DNA of 64,000 nt from the NCBI RefSeq assembly GCF_024198255.1, contig NZ_JAJVKW010000006.1, positions 434,001-498,000 on the forward strand. The letters are read 5' to 3'. Shown here piece after piece: positions 10,343 through 19,723 of this stretch. Origin of the DNA: Myxococcus guangdongensis (GTDB lineage Bacteria > Myxococcota > Myxococcia > Myxococcales > Myxococcaceae). The notes beneath the pieces are model-generated. The model searched no databases. It was not told where the DNA came from and saw nothing but the letters and a program-made list of their open reading frames with translations. How positions within the stretch are numbered: position 1 is the first letter of the stretch; each line of letters begins with the position of its first letter. Made by a program: the position numbers and the translations under genes.

Positions 10343-10793
10343 GGACGACTCCTCCCTCTGCGGGTTCGTCGACTCCGCCCCGACTCACGAGGCAAGAGCC
10401 CTGCTCCGCGCGGCGTGCTCCCTGGCTCACGGAGCGCCCCGCACGTCGGGTGACACATTCATCTGGAGAGGAGGGCGGCAATCCATGCCGTCGTGGCAAT
10501 TCCTATCGCGTGAAAACCGCGCGACCCCCCCCTGGTCTCGGAATCCGTGCTGACTTTTTCAGCTGCGTCTCAAGACTCTGCCAGAAACACGACGGAAAGT
10601 CATTTCAGCCCGTCGTAGTGGTTTCTACTTATGGTGATTGGATGTGTCATGGGTCGGGTGACCCGGGACAATCCAAGACATTGGATGCGGTGTGTTACAC
10701 GGCTTCGCACAGGACCCTCGCTGTACGAACGGCGGCGGGGAAATTCCTTCGAAACTCGTTTCGAGCTGGAGCCCGACGCGTGGGGATGTCTTC
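10343..10793. other. intergenic region upstream of the eCIS operon
   Basis: No convincing gene is seen in these 450 bases, which are less GC-rich than their surroundings. The stretch should hold the eCIS promoter and the end of the flanking gene's transcript. Small inverted repeats are visible: GCTGA/TCAGC at 10549-10563, GGGTC/GACCC near 10650 and CGAAAC/GTTTCG near 10750. I could not find a clear sigma-70 or sigma-54 promoter. Confidence 0.5.
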
Positions 10794-12275
10794 CTACTGC
10801 GCGTCGGTGGTGTCCGAATCCGCTGTACCTGTCGCGTCCGCGAGGAGGGCGGCGAGTCCGGCGCGCGTCCGGGCCTGCTCGATTCGCGCGAGGACCTCCT
10901 CGGAGACGCCCTGGGGCAGCCTGGCCCGTGTCTGCGTTCGGAGCTCCTCGGTCGCCGGGGCGCCCATCCGCAGCGTGAGCGCGCCCGCGACGGTGGCGCG
11001 GTGCTTGGCGTGGAAGGACTGGGCCTCGGGGCCCTGCATGTCGAAGTACCACTCCGGGTTGCCTTCGCTGCCCTTCTCCCGGTTGTAGTTCTCGAGCGTG
11101 AGGCTGTCCTCACCATCGCGTGCGATGACCGCCGCGAAGTGGAAGCTCCAGAGCCTCTCGTCGTCAGTGCGCTCGCGGGTGCCCACGATGGCGTAGGACT
11201 CTCCCACCTCGGGACGTGCGGAGGCGTTGACGCCCACCCGACGGCTTCGTGCGCTCAGTTGCTCCGTGTCGTGCTGGAGGTAGCGGTCTGTCGCCTCCGC
11301 CCGGGCCTGGCGCTGGCCGGTGGCGAAGTGCGCCTCGAGCAGCTCCTGCCACTCGTCGACGTCCCGCTCCCCGTCCTCCAGGTGCGCGTCCAGGAACGGA
11401 CCGAGCAGGTTCGCGAGCTGCTGCTGGACGACGGGCTGCTTCTCGTAGGTGCCTCCGAAGATCTCCCGGAGCAGCGCGATGCGCAGCCGTGGGATGGGAA
11501 TCACCTGCGCCAGCGCGGTGGATGCCTGTTGCCTGTTGTCGGTGTCGACCGCGACATCCCGGAAGTTGAACTGGAACGTCGAGGCCTCCGCGTCTTCTTC
11601 CGTGAGCTCGTCCTGCGCGGTGATGATGGACTGGGGCGTGACATCGGCGTTGTCCGCCAACTGCCCGGCGATGGCATTGAGCTCGCTGAGGGTGTAGGTG
11701 CTCTGCCGCCGCGAGGTCGGGGCGTCATCATCAGGGCCTTGATAGAGGGCGTGCGTCTGTCCCGAATTCGTCACGCGGTCCGCCACGTCGATGCACTCGT
11801 TGACGTCCAAGAGGGGCTGCTCGGGGTCGACCGCTCTCGGCGTCACGGCCTTCATTCCCGCAAGCGCTTCAGGGGCGTCGTCTCCGGCGTGGAGTCTCAC
11901 GCGCGAGCCCATCGCCTCGAGGATGCGGTTGGAGCGCTCGATGAGGGCGGGCGTGGCGAAGAACCGCTGCGTCTCGTTCTCCGAGGGCAGCGCGAACGCG
12001 CGGTTCGCGGAGATGCGATAGCCCCCCTCCTCGGTGAAGCGCTGGACGACGCCGCCGGCCCGCGCGGTCGAGTTCCTTGCTCGCGAGCCCTGGTCCGCGT
12101 CGCGCTGTCGCTGGAGCAGTGACTGGACCGCGGGCCGCTGGTTCAACATCCGCTGCAGCGTGTGTTGGCGGGCGCCCGAGGCAGACTCCAGGCTGTCGCC
12201 AGCGGTGGCGCGGGGCTCGCGTGCCTCGGCGTGATGCATGGTGCTGCGCGGCCGCTCGTGGACATTCATGGGCAT
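10794..12275 (-). CDS. candidate eCIS cargo/effector with leader-like N-terminus and peptidase-like C-H-N pattern
   Basis: About 493 residues from the chosen ATG, which has GGGAG four bases upstream; an earlier in-frame start at 12338 is possible. Residues 1-80 are disordered and hold LQRMLNQRPAVQSLLQRQ and a GGVVQRF end, the style of N terminus seen in eCIS-linked proteins. The folded part has a cysteine in NECIDVADRV (C161), a histidine in WSFHFAAV (H379) and an asparagine in LENYN (N396), then NPEWYFDMQGPEAQSFH. Cys-His-Asn in that order suggests a papain/NlpC-like cysteine enzyme or toxin, but I cannot name the family. It lies next to the sheath gene on the same strand. Confidence 0.65.
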   Translation of the reverse strand: MPMNVHERPRSTMHHAEAREPRATAGDSLESASGARQHTLQRMLNQRPAVQSLLQRQRDADQGSRARNSTARAGGVVQRFTEEGGYRISANRAFALPSENETQRFFATPALIERSNRILEAMGSRVRLHAGDDAPEALAGMKAVTPRAVDPEQPLLDVNECIDVADRVTNSGQTHALYQGPDDDAPTSRRQSTYTLSELNAIAGQLADNADVTPQSIITAQDELTEEDAEASTFQFNFRDVAVDTDNRQQASTALAQVIPIPRLRIALLREIFGGTYEKQPVVQQQLANLLGPFLDAHLEDGERDVDEWQELLEAHFATGQRQARAEATDRYLQHDTEQLSARSRRVGVNASARPEVGESYAIVGTRERTDDERLWSFHFAAVIARDGEDSLTLENYNREKGSEGNPEWYFDMQGPEAQSFHAKHRATVAGALTLRMGAPATEELRTQTRARLPQGVSEEVLARIEQARTRAGLAALLADATGTADSDTTDAQ

Positions 12276-12480
12276 CACGCTCCCGGGGAGGAGCCGCGAG
12301 CTTAGAGAGCCTTCGGGGCGCGCTGAACGCCCTGGCACATCTCACGAGGTCCCAATGGTGCACATGTCCCACCACACGCCTTGTCGGTCCAGGCAGGCGA
12401 GCAAGGTAGGTCTTGGGGGCACTTTGCACCGGGAATGACACGACACACCCTCCCTCCCAGTCTCTTCAGCAGGGGGCAGC

Positions 12481-14022
12481 ATGTCGTGGCGCGGTGGGTG
12501 GATGGTGTCGTCGTTGGTGGTGATGGGGGCGGGTTGTGGAGGCGCACTTCCCGGGGAGGAGGTGTCAGCCCCCGCCGAGGAGGCAGAGGAGCGGTTGGAT
12601 GCTTCGTATTGCCTGCCGACGGAGGATTCCACCCAGCGTGTGAAGACCATCCTCCCGCCCTCGGACATCGGGATTCCGCGCTACGCGTCGAGCCCCGATG
12701 ACTTCGTGAACTTCAAGGGCCAGCTGCACTTCGCGGTGAACTACGAGGATGGCAAGCGGGCGCTGTGGCGCAGCAACGGCACCGCGGCCGGGACCACCGA
12801 AATCAAGAGCCTCCCCGCCACGGAGGGGAACTTCACGCCGCCGCTCGACCGGCTCACGCCCACCGCGTCCCTGCTGTTCTTCCAGGCGGCGGACGTCGCG
12901 CATGGCACGGAGCTGTGGGTGAGCGATGGCACCTCGGGTGGCACCCGCATGGTGGGGGACCTGACGCCGGGCACGGACAGCTCGTATCCGACACACATGA
13001 CGGCCACGGGCCGCGGCTCGGTGGTGTTCTTCCTGGAGCGCTACGAGACGGGCTCCGCGCGCACCCGGTACGAGCTGTGGGCGTCGGATGGCTCGGCGGG
13101 CGGCACGTCACGGGTGCGTGACTTCGGTCCGGACGCGGAGGTGAGCTACCTGTCCGGAGCCGCCAACGACACGCTGCGCTTCTTCGTGCGCGACCTGGCG
13201 GGGGCCACCAGCCTCTGGAAGACGGATGGCACGTCGGCGGGCACCGTCCAGGTCAAGCGGCTCACGTCGGGTCCCAATGCCTTCATCAAGGACGCGCGGA
13301 CCACCGATGGGCTCACGCTCTTCCTCCTGCGTCAGGACTCCGGGCTCCAGGAGCTGTGGAAGACGGATGGCACGGCCGGCGGCACGCTGCGCCTGGCGTC
13401 CTTCGGCGCCGCCCGGGACGTGCGCCTGCTGGGCGCGCTGGGGTCGACCGTCTATGTGACCACGACGTCCCTGACGACGCAGTACATGGTCCTCTACCAG
13501 GTGCCTCTCGCGGGCGGCAACCCGATGTCTGTCGTCAGCCTGCCCAATGACTACACCTCGCTGGGCGAGGCGTTCCCCGTCATCGACAGCGTCAGCATTC
13601 CCCCGGGAGGCTCGAAGCTGTTCTTCTCCGTCATCATCGGCAGCAATGGTCCCGCGCCGCGCGACTCGCAGCTCTGGGTGACGGACGGCACCGCTGGGGG
13701 AACGGTGCGGCTGCGCCGGCCGCTGAGCCTCTCGGACGAGTACGCCTCGCCCGTGTATGCCGTGTCGGACGACCTGGTCTTCTTCAGCGCCTACGAGGCC
13801 GACGGCGGTGGCATCGAGCCGTGGGTGAGCAACGGCTCGCCGTCCGGGACGCGCAAGCTGCGGGACGTCGGCGTCACGCCGCCCACGGCCTCGTCCTACC
13901 CTCGTGAGTTCTTCCAGCTGGGCTCGCGGGTGTACTTCAGCGCGTATGACGACACCGAGGCGGGCCAGCTCTGGTCCACGCAGCTGAACGACGCGTGCTT
14001 CGCGCCGCAATCCCAGCCGTAG
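12481..14022 (+). CDS. ELWxxDGTxxGT-repeat (hyalin-like) lipoprotein
   Basis: The 513-residue product starts with a short hydrophobic leader and a VMGAGCGG lipobox-like site, so it is probably an outer-membrane or surface lipoprotein. The rest is a series of about 45-60-residue repeats built around ELW(V/A/K)xDGTxxGT, for example at ELWVSDGTSGGT, ELWASDGSAGGT, ELWKTDGTAGGT and QLWVTDGTAGGT. Such repeats fold as beta-propeller-like blades and are common in myxobacteria, with unknown ligands. It is divergent from the candidate effector gene, with about 200 bases between the starts. Confidence 0.85.
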   Translation: MSWRGGWMVSSLVVMGAGCGGALPGEEVSAPAEEAEERLDASYCLPTEDSTQRVKTILPPSDIGIPRYASSPDDFVNFKGQLHFAVNYEDGKRALWRSNGTAAGTTEIKSLPATEGNFTPPLDRLTPTASLLFFQAADVAHGTELWVSDGTSGGTRMVGDLTPGTDSSYPTHMTATGRGSVVFFLERYETGSARTRYELWASDGSAGGTSRVRDFGPDAEVSYLSGAANDTLRFFVRDLAGATSLWKTDGTSAGTVQVKRLTSGPNAFIKDARTTDGLTLFLLRQDSGLQELWKTDGTAGGTLRLASFGAARDVRLLGALGSTVYVTTTSLTTQYMVLYQVPLAGGNPMSVVSLPNDYTSLGEAFPVIDSVSIPPGGSKLFFSVIIGSNGPAPRDSQLWVTDGTAGGTVRLRRPLSLSDEYASPVYAVSDDLVFFSAYEADGGGIEPWVSNGSPSGTRKLRDVGVTPPTASSYPREFFQLGSRVYFSAYDDTEAGQLWSTQLNDACFAPQSQP

Positions 14023-14118
14023 GCTCACAAAACGCAGTCACTCCTCGCGCCAGGTCGGACGCGCGGGCCCTGTCGGGGCCGGTTGCCACGCTCCGAGGCC
14101 TGACGCGAGGAGTGCTTC

Positions 14119-14706
14119 ATGAAGAGCTTCGAGTCGCGCCGCGCGGTGCTCCCCCTCCGAAAAGACAGGGGCTCCTATCGCCCTGTCGCCGTGGCGCCGT
14201 CCCCAAGGGTGGCCGCGCTCCAACGCAGGGCGGCCCGCCTCAACCCATCGCCGCGCGTGGTGGCGCAGGCGAAGCTCTCCGCGAGCCTCTCGGGGCGTGA
14301 TGCGCCCGCGCCCGTCCAGGTGCTGGCCAGCATCCTCCTCGAGCGGGTGACCCGCCCTGTCGAGATGCTGTTGGACGGCCTGTGTTTGATGTCGCCTTTC
14401 ATTGCGCTGACCCTGCTGGTGGCCAGGGCACGCGGCGCCGCGGTGGGCTGGATTCTGTGTGTCATCGATGGGGGCATGGGGCTGCTTCAGCTGTTCGGAG
14501 GTGGCAGTGCCATCGCCGGGGCCGCCATCCTGTTCGCGGGCGTTCTCACCGGTTTTCAGCCCTTCAAGCCGCGGAGCCTGCCGCCGCTCATCTCGTCCCC
14601 CCGACTGAGACACCTCCGCGCTCGCCACCGAAAGGCGCGCTGCGCCCTGGCATCACTCGTGGTAGCCAGGACCCCGCATCCGACGAAGCAGGAGCACCAC
14701 GGGTCC
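14119..14706 (+). CDS. leader-like hydrophobic ORF, in frame with the downstream LRR gene
   Basis: A GAGGAG Shine-Dalgarno lies 6 bases before this ATG. The first 60 residues include VAALQRRAARLNPSPRVVAQ and a SGRDAPAPVQ end, closely like the leader (NSPRxxAQxxL...PVQ) of eCIS-associated proteins. Two hydrophobic segments follow (about 85-105 and 115-140). The frame runs without a stop into the LRR gene, so this could be one 635-residue protein. Alternatively, the C6 run at 14597-14602 would give an immediate TGA if one base shorter, leaving a separate protein of about 160 residues. The last 30 residues before the LRR start look non-coding. Confidence 0.4.
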
Positions 14707-16026
14707 ATGACGACGCAGACGACGGTGACGCAGTGGGGGAAGCAGACCTCCGCGAAGGAGGTCTGGTCGAGGGTGGAGGCGGTGGCGACGCCCGCGTGGC
14801 GTGAGCGTCTGTCCGCCTACTGGAAGGACCTGACCGAGGACACGGTCCTCTTCCACGAGGGCGACCTGGTGGCGGACGCGCTGGACGTCGGCCCCAGGCC
14901 GCTGGTGGTCTCCGGCGATGTCCGGCTCGCGGGGCTGCTGACGGACGGGCACCAGGCGGACCACACGCTCCTGGTCGTGCTCGGGAGCCTGGACGTGGAG
15001 AACGTCGCCACGGTGTCAGCCATGTTCGTCGCGGGGGACGCGCGGATTCGCGGACTGCTCTTCGGCGACTCGCTCGGGGACGATGTCTTCTGTGTCGGCG
15101 GAGGGCTGAAGGCGAGGGCGCTCGTCGAGCAGCACCACCACCTCCGCGCGGAGGGCGCGCTCGACGTGGAGGTCCTCGTCGGAAGCAAGCTCACGGGCAA
15201 GGGCGAGCCGCGCAAGCGACTGGAGCCGCATGAAGCGCTGCTGCCGGGCGCGTGGACCGGCGAGGACGAGGATGACGACGGCAACGTCACCGACTCCACG
15301 CTGGACACCCGGGGCCTGCGGGCGATGTTGCGCGCGGGCAAGCCCGTGCTGGCGGACACGAAGCTCGGCCCGGTGGAGAAGGCGCTCGCGGCCGCGCGGG
15401 AGAAGGTGGCGCGCGGGGAGAAGGCTCCCAGGCTCTCGCTCGCGCAGAAGAAGCTGAAGGTGATTCCCGACGAGGTCTTCTCCCTCGCCACGCTCGAGGG
15501 GCTCACGCTGGACTTCAACCCCATCGAGGCCGTGCCACCGCGCATCGGTGAGCTCAAGGCGCTGCGCTCGCTCAGCCTCGAGGACCTGCCGGTGACGTCC
15601 CTTCCCGAGGAGCTGGGCCAGCTGTCCGCCCTCAAGAAGCTGAGCCTGCGCTACTGCAAGAACCTCACGCGCCTGCCGGAGTCGTTCGCCGGACTGGAGT
15701 CGCTGGAGGAGCTGTACCTCGACGCGAAGGGGCTGGAGACCTTCCCCGAGGTGCTCACCCGGCTGCCGAAGCTCAAGAAGCTCTGGTGGTGGCGCTTCTT
15801 CAACACGCCGCCGGAGAAGCTGCGGGCCCTGGTCGAGGGCATGGGCCGCATGCCCAAGCTCACCCACGCCGGGTTCCTGCAAGGCGAGCTGAGCCAGCTG
15901 CCGGAGGACCTGTCGCCGCTCGCCCGCCTCAAGCAGTTCAAGCTGGGCATGGACAAGGCGCCCGAGTCCGAGGTGCGCCGACTGGAGGCCGCGCTGCCCC
16001 CAGGGCGCCTGCACGTGGGGTACTGA
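14707..16026 (+). CDS. leucine-rich-repeat protein with beta-repeat N-terminal domain
   Basis: The chosen start (MTTQTTVTQWGKQ) has AGGAG 12 bases upstream; the open frame also extends back to 14119. Residues 1-190 have short beta-rich repeats (LVVSGDVRLAGLL, LVVLGSLDVENV, MFVAGDARIRGLL), as in polymer-forming or right-handed beta-helix folds. An acidic linker near residue 185 (GEDEDDDGN) leads to five or six bacterial leucine-rich repeats (LEGLTLDFNPIEAVPPRIGEL, LRSLSLEDLPVTSLPEELGQL and others). No signal peptide is seen with this start, so it is likely cytoplasmic and protein-binding. Confidence 0.75.
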   Translation: MTTQTTVTQWGKQTSAKEVWSRVEAVATPAWRERLSAYWKDLTEDTVLFHEGDLVADALDVGPRPLVVSGDVRLAGLLTDGHQADHTLLVVLGSLDVENVATVSAMFVAGDARIRGLLFGDSLGDDVFCVGGGLKARALVEQHHHLRAEGALDVEVLVGSKLTGKGEPRKRLEPHEALLPGAWTGEDEDDDGNVTDSTLDTRGLRAMLRAGKPVLADTKLGPVEKALAAAREKVARGEKAPRLSLAQKKLKVIPDEVFSLATLEGLTLDFNPIEAVPPRIGELKALRSLSLEDLPVTSLPEELGQLSALKKLSLRYCKNLTRLPESFAGLESLEELYLDAKGLETFPEVLTRLPKLKKLWWWRFFNTPPEKLRALVEGMGRMPKLTHAGFLQGELSQLPEDLSPLARLKQFKLGMDKAPESEVRRLEAALPPGRLHVGY

Positions 16027-16185
16027 GGCGCCTTCCGAGACGGCGTACGAGGAGGCATGAGGTCGCCCCTGGGCATCCCGGGCGCCTGCCGCCTGCCGAG
16101 CGTCTCGGTGAGCCCGCGACGCTTACCGACGCGGCGAGTCATGACCACATGAGGACATTCACCGCTGACTGGGGAGGTCGTGGGG

Positions 16186-18276
16186 ATGCACCGTCTGTGG
16201 CGTCACCTCCGGAGATTCTTTCGTCTCCAGCCGGGCCGACCCGCCTGGGCGTTGGGGATTCGCGCGGCGCTGGCCGTCACGATTCCGTACTCGCTCGCCA
16301 CGCTGCTGGGCTTCAAGGACGCTGGATGGACGGGGCTCACGGGATTGCTCGTGACGCTGGCGAACCCGGGCGGCGCGTACCGGGGGCGGGCGAGGGTGAT
16401 GGGGGCCGTGGCGATGCTCGGCGCGCTGGTGGGCACCGTCGCGGCGCTGGCGGGAGGGCGGCTGTGGCTGGATGCCACGTTGATACTGGTGGGCGTCTTC
16501 GTGATGACCTTCGCGCGGTGCTACGGCGACACGGCGGGCTCGGTGGGGGAGAAGCTCGCGGTCATCTTCGTGGCGTCGCTGGGGGCGCACGCGGTGGAGG
16601 TGGACGCGGCGCTGACGCGCGGAGGCGCGCTGCTGTTGGGCGGAGGCTGGGCGATGCTCCAGTCGCTGGTGCTCTGGCCGGTGCATCCCTATCGCCCCTC
16701 GCGCCGGGCCATCGCGGACGTGTACCTGTCGCTGGCGGCGGGCGCGAGGGACCTGGCGACGCTGTCGCGTGAGGGCGCCTCGGCGGAGACGTGGGCGGTG
16801 GCGACGGCGCGGCATCTGCCCCTGCGCGCGAAAATCGAGAAGGCGCGCCAGACGCTGGCGACCACGCGGGTGGGGCGCGCGGACGAGACGCTGCGCGGCG
16901 AGCACCTGCTGGTGCTGTTGGAGCTGAGCGAGCAGCTGCTCGGTGTGCTGTTCGCCCTGGAGCAGGCGATGGAGGTGGCCAGCCCCGAGCGCGGGCTCGG
17001 TCCGGTGCGCGAGGAGGTGGCGCGGGTGTGTGATTGGTCCGCGGACCTCTCGGAGCGGGTGGCCACGGTGTCGCTCTCCCCGGAGGCGGCGGCCGTCTAC
17101 TGGCCCTTGTTCCCCACCAACGGCGAGGAACTGGGGCGACACGGCTCCTGGCTGCGGGTGGTCCCCGTCTCGGTGACGGAGTTGCTCACGCGCCTGCGCG
17201 GCCATTGCGTGGCGGCGCAGCGGGCGGCCATGGCCATGCGGCGTGGGGACCCGGTGTCGCTGGAGAACGCCCAGGCGTTGCTCCCCTCCGACGCGCGCCG
17301 GCCGCTGCTGCAGCCCTTGCGCGCGAACCTGCACTCGCGCTCGGTGGTGCTGCGCCATGCGCTGCGCGCGGGGACGGTGGCCGCGGTGGCGCTGGTGCTC
17401 ACGCGCGCGTTGGGGTTGGGGGAGGCGTACTGGGTGGTGCTCTCCACCATCGGAATCCTGCAGCCCTACTCGGCGAACACGGAGGAGCGCGCGCTCCAGC
17501 GCGTCACGGGCACGCTGCTGGGGGGGACGCTCGCGGCGGTGATTGCCACGCGGGTGGGCTCGCCGCTGGTGCTCATCGTGGTGATTGGCGTGCTGACGGC
17601 GACCTCCGTGTCGTTGCTGCCCCTCAACTTCGGCGCCTTCCAGATTCTGCTCACCCCGGACTTCCTCCTGCTGGCGACGCTGAGCGCGGGGGACTGGACG
17701 GTGGCGGAGAACCGGGCCCTGGGCGTGCTGCTGGCGTGTGTGCTGGCCTTGGCGGGGGTGTGGCTGTTGTGGCCCTACCCGGAGCGGCGGCGCTTCCCGG
17801 ACGCGGCGGCGACGGTGCTGCTCGCGGATGGGAACTACTTCCGCCAGGTGGCGGCGAGCCGGGATGGACGCGAGCCCCGGGTGAGCGCGGCGCGCAGGGA
17901 CTTGGGCCTGGCGCTGCTCGACGCGGAGGCGTCCTTCGAGCGGCTGATGGCCGAGTATCGGGGCCCCGCGCACCGGCTGGAGCCCGCCATGGCGTTGTTG
18001 ACGTACTCGCGCAGGCTGGCAGCCTCGGTGACGGCGCTGGGGGAGCAGAAGGGCGTGATTGCCTCCTCGGAGGTGCTGGACGTGGTCGCGCACAAGGCGA
18101 GCGGCACGCTGGATGCGCTGGCGGACTCGCTGCGCAAGGGCGAGACGCCCCCGCCGATGCCCGAGCTGCCTCTGCGCCGCATCGCGAATGACCCGGTGTC
18201 GGGGAAGCTGGTGGAGCGGGTGCCGCGCCAGCTGGAAATCCTCCACGGCGCGGTGGAGAAGCTCACGGTCGGCTGA
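16186..18276 (+). CDS. FUSC-family membrane protein (YccS/aromatic-acid-exporter-like)
   Basis: About 696 residues, using the ATG 8 bases after GGGGAGG; a GTG six bases earlier is possible. Two membrane blocks (about 25-165 and 385-530) are separated and followed by soluble domains. The second block has the fusaric-acid-resistance pattern: ALRAGTVAAVALVLTRAL, YWVVLSTIGILQPY and a RVTGTLLGG turn. Family members export aromatic acids or related compounds. It stands alone between the LRR gene and a gene of unknown function, so the substrate cannot be inferred. Confidence 0.85.
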   Translation: MHRLWRHLRRFFRLQPGRPAWALGIRAALAVTIPYSLATLLGFKDAGWTGLTGLLVTLANPGGAYRGRARVMGAVAMLGALVGTVAALAGGRLWLDATLILVGVFVMTFARCYGDTAGSVGEKLAVIFVASLGAHAVEVDAALTRGGALLLGGGWAMLQSLVLWPVHPYRPSRRAIADVYLSLAAGARDLATLSREGASAETWAVATARHLPLRAKIEKARQTLATTRVGRADETLRGEHLLVLLELSEQLLGVLFALEQAMEVASPERGLGPVREEVARVCDWSADLSERVATVSLSPEAAAVYWPLFPTNGEELGRHGSWLRVVPVSVTELLTRLRGHCVAAQRAAMAMRRGDPVSLENAQALLPSDARRPLLQPLRANLHSRSVVLRHALRAGTVAAVALVLTRALGLGEAYWVVLSTIGILQPYSANTEERALQRVTGTLLGGTLAAVIATRVGSPLVLIVVIGVLTATSVSLLPLNFGAFQILLTPDFLLLATLSAGDWTVAENRALGVLLACVLALAGVWLLWPYPERRRFPDAAATVLLADGNYFRQVAASRDGREPRVSAARRDLGLALLDAEASFERLMAEYRGPAHRLEPAMALLTYSRRLAASVTALGEQKGVIASSEVLDVVAHKASGTLDALADSLRKGETPPPMPELPLRRIANDPVSGKLVERVPRQLEILHGAVEKLTVG

Positions 18277-18370
18277 TTCCGTGTCAGGGCTTTCCGCTAG
18301 TCATTGTGGTGGTGGGTCGTGAAAGACGGTTCATGGGCAACCCGGATTCGCGACTTCCGATAATCCATGC

Positions 18371-19654
18371 ATGAGCCCCATCAACGAACTGAACCGTCGT
18401 CGCCAGCCCGTCGTCCGTCCGCCCGAGCCGCCGCCGGAGAAGACTCCCGCTCAGGCGAAGCCGGCCACGCCGAACCGCCTGCTGCGAGACGACTCCCTGT
18501 TCGAGAAGCCGGGGGCGAAGCCGCGCCTGGAGTTGAATCCCCAGGTGACGTTGGCCGAGAGCCCCGCGACGCCCCCCAAGGGCGGCCGGCTGGACATCCA
18601 GGCCATCTCCAACATGACGGACCCGGTGGCGCGCAACAAGGCCATCACGGATGGCTATTACCAGCTGTCCAATGACATGGCGGGGCTGCTCGGCAAGGAG
18701 AACGCCAACTGGGCCACCTTCGGTGTCTGGGCTTCCAAGCAGGCCGGGGTGAGCATCCGCCAGGAGGACCTGCCCAAGGTCTTCATGGACCAGCTCAAGA
18801 ATAGCAACGCCTGGGCCAGTGGCCTGACGGCCGGCGCGCTGTCGGTGCTCAGTCCGGTGGCGCCGCTGTTGGTGGAGGGGCTGAAGGTCCCCATCCGGGA
18901 CGCGCTCAACCGCGTCAGTGACGCCATCGCGGACGGCAACAAGAAGCTGTTCCAGGACATCGCCCCGGAGTTCCAGCGCTTCACGGAGACCTTCAAGGGC
19001 GACACGAAGTACGACGCGGCCAAGGTGGAGAAGTACCTGGCGGACTTCCCGCCCGGGAAGGAGAACCTCAAGGCGGCCTTCTCCGACTACGCCAAGGCGA
19101 TGTTCGAGAGCGACCCGAACAAGAAGGCGGAGCTGATGCTGGCCGCCAACAACCGGGTGGGCGTGCACGAGCAGTCGCTCATCCAGGGCGAGGTGGACCG
19201 CGCGCTCAACGCGCCGCTCAAGGAGACCTTCCGCCCCATCGCCGAGGGCATCGTGGATGGCTTCGGCAACGCGCTGCCGTTCCCCGGCAACCTCGCCTAC
19301 AAGGGTGCGGAGGCGACGGGCCTGGTGGACAAGGCCCTCGACGGCGTGGTGGATGCGCTGGCCGGTCAGTTCCGCCAGTTCGCGACCGAGCACATGATGA
19401 AGATTGGCCTGCCCAATGGCTCGCTCAGCCTGGGCGACGACATCACCCCGGGCAACCAGGGCGCCTTCCCCGAGCACCTGCGTACGATTGAGAGCGGGGA
19501 GCTCAACCGGCTGCTGGGCCAGTACGACAAGACGCCCAACTCCCTCAAGGGCTCGTCGGCCAATGACTGGTCGAAGTTCGACCAGCGCATGAACTACATC
19601 GTCGACCTGTTCCGCTCCCGCCAGAGCGACCCGAGCCTCTTCAACGCGCCCTGA
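18371..19654 (+). CDS. hypothetical protein, helical, myxobacterial type
   Basis: I do not recognise this 427-residue protein. The first 75 residues are Pro/Arg-rich and probably disordered (MSPINELNRRRQPVVRPPEP and on). The rest looks mainly alpha-helical and soluble, with a mildly hydrophobic stretch near 155-180 (GLTAGALSVLSPVAPLLVEG). There is no signal peptide. Codon use matches the neighbours and no strong Shine-Dalgarno is seen. It is flanked by genes on the same strand but separated from both by 70-95 bases. Confidence 0.7.
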   Translation: MSPINELNRRRQPVVRPPEPPPEKTPAQAKPATPNRLLRDDSLFEKPGAKPRLELNPQVTLAESPATPPKGGRLDIQAISNMTDPVARNKAITDGYYQLSNDMAGLLGKENANWATFGVWASKQAGVSIRQEDLPKVFMDQLKNSNAWASGLTAGALSVLSPVAPLLVEGLKVPIRDALNRVSDAIADGNKKLFQDIAPEFQRFTETFKGDTKYDAAKVEKYLADFPPGKENLKAAFSDYAKAMFESDPNKKAELMLAANNRVGVHEQSLIQGEVDRALNAPLKETFRPIAEGIVDGFGNALPFPGNLAYKGAEATGLVDKALDGVVDALAGQFRQFATEHMMKIGLPNGSLSLGDDITPGNQGAFPEHLRTIESGELNRLLGQYDKTPNSLKGSSANDWSKFDQRMNYIVDLFRSRQSDPSLFNAP

Positions 19655-19723
19655 CGCGCGTCAGCGTCCAATGACAGCATTCCCGCCGCGGGCCTTCCGT
19701 CTTGGAGGGCGTGGAGGTGTGGA

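Noticed and set aside
7832..10453. 873-codon plus-strand open frame across the sheath, tube and baseplate genes
   Set aside because: It is antisense to three well-supported eCIS genes and has low-complexity His/Arg/Val-rich sequence with no recognisable fold.
10343..10793. Sigma-54 promoter for the eCIS operon
   Set aside because: TGGCA-like bits occur but none has the GC element at proper spacing.
14038..14628. Minus-strand open frame opposite the leader-like ORF
   Set aside because: The plus-strand ORF has a Shine-Dalgarno, a leader motif and hydrophobic helices; the minus frame is Arg/Gly/His-rich without structure.
14707..16026. Classical type III or T6SS LRR effector
   Set aside because: There is no secretion signal of those systems in the sequence; only the upstream in-frame leader hints at eCIS loading, so that is recorded separately.
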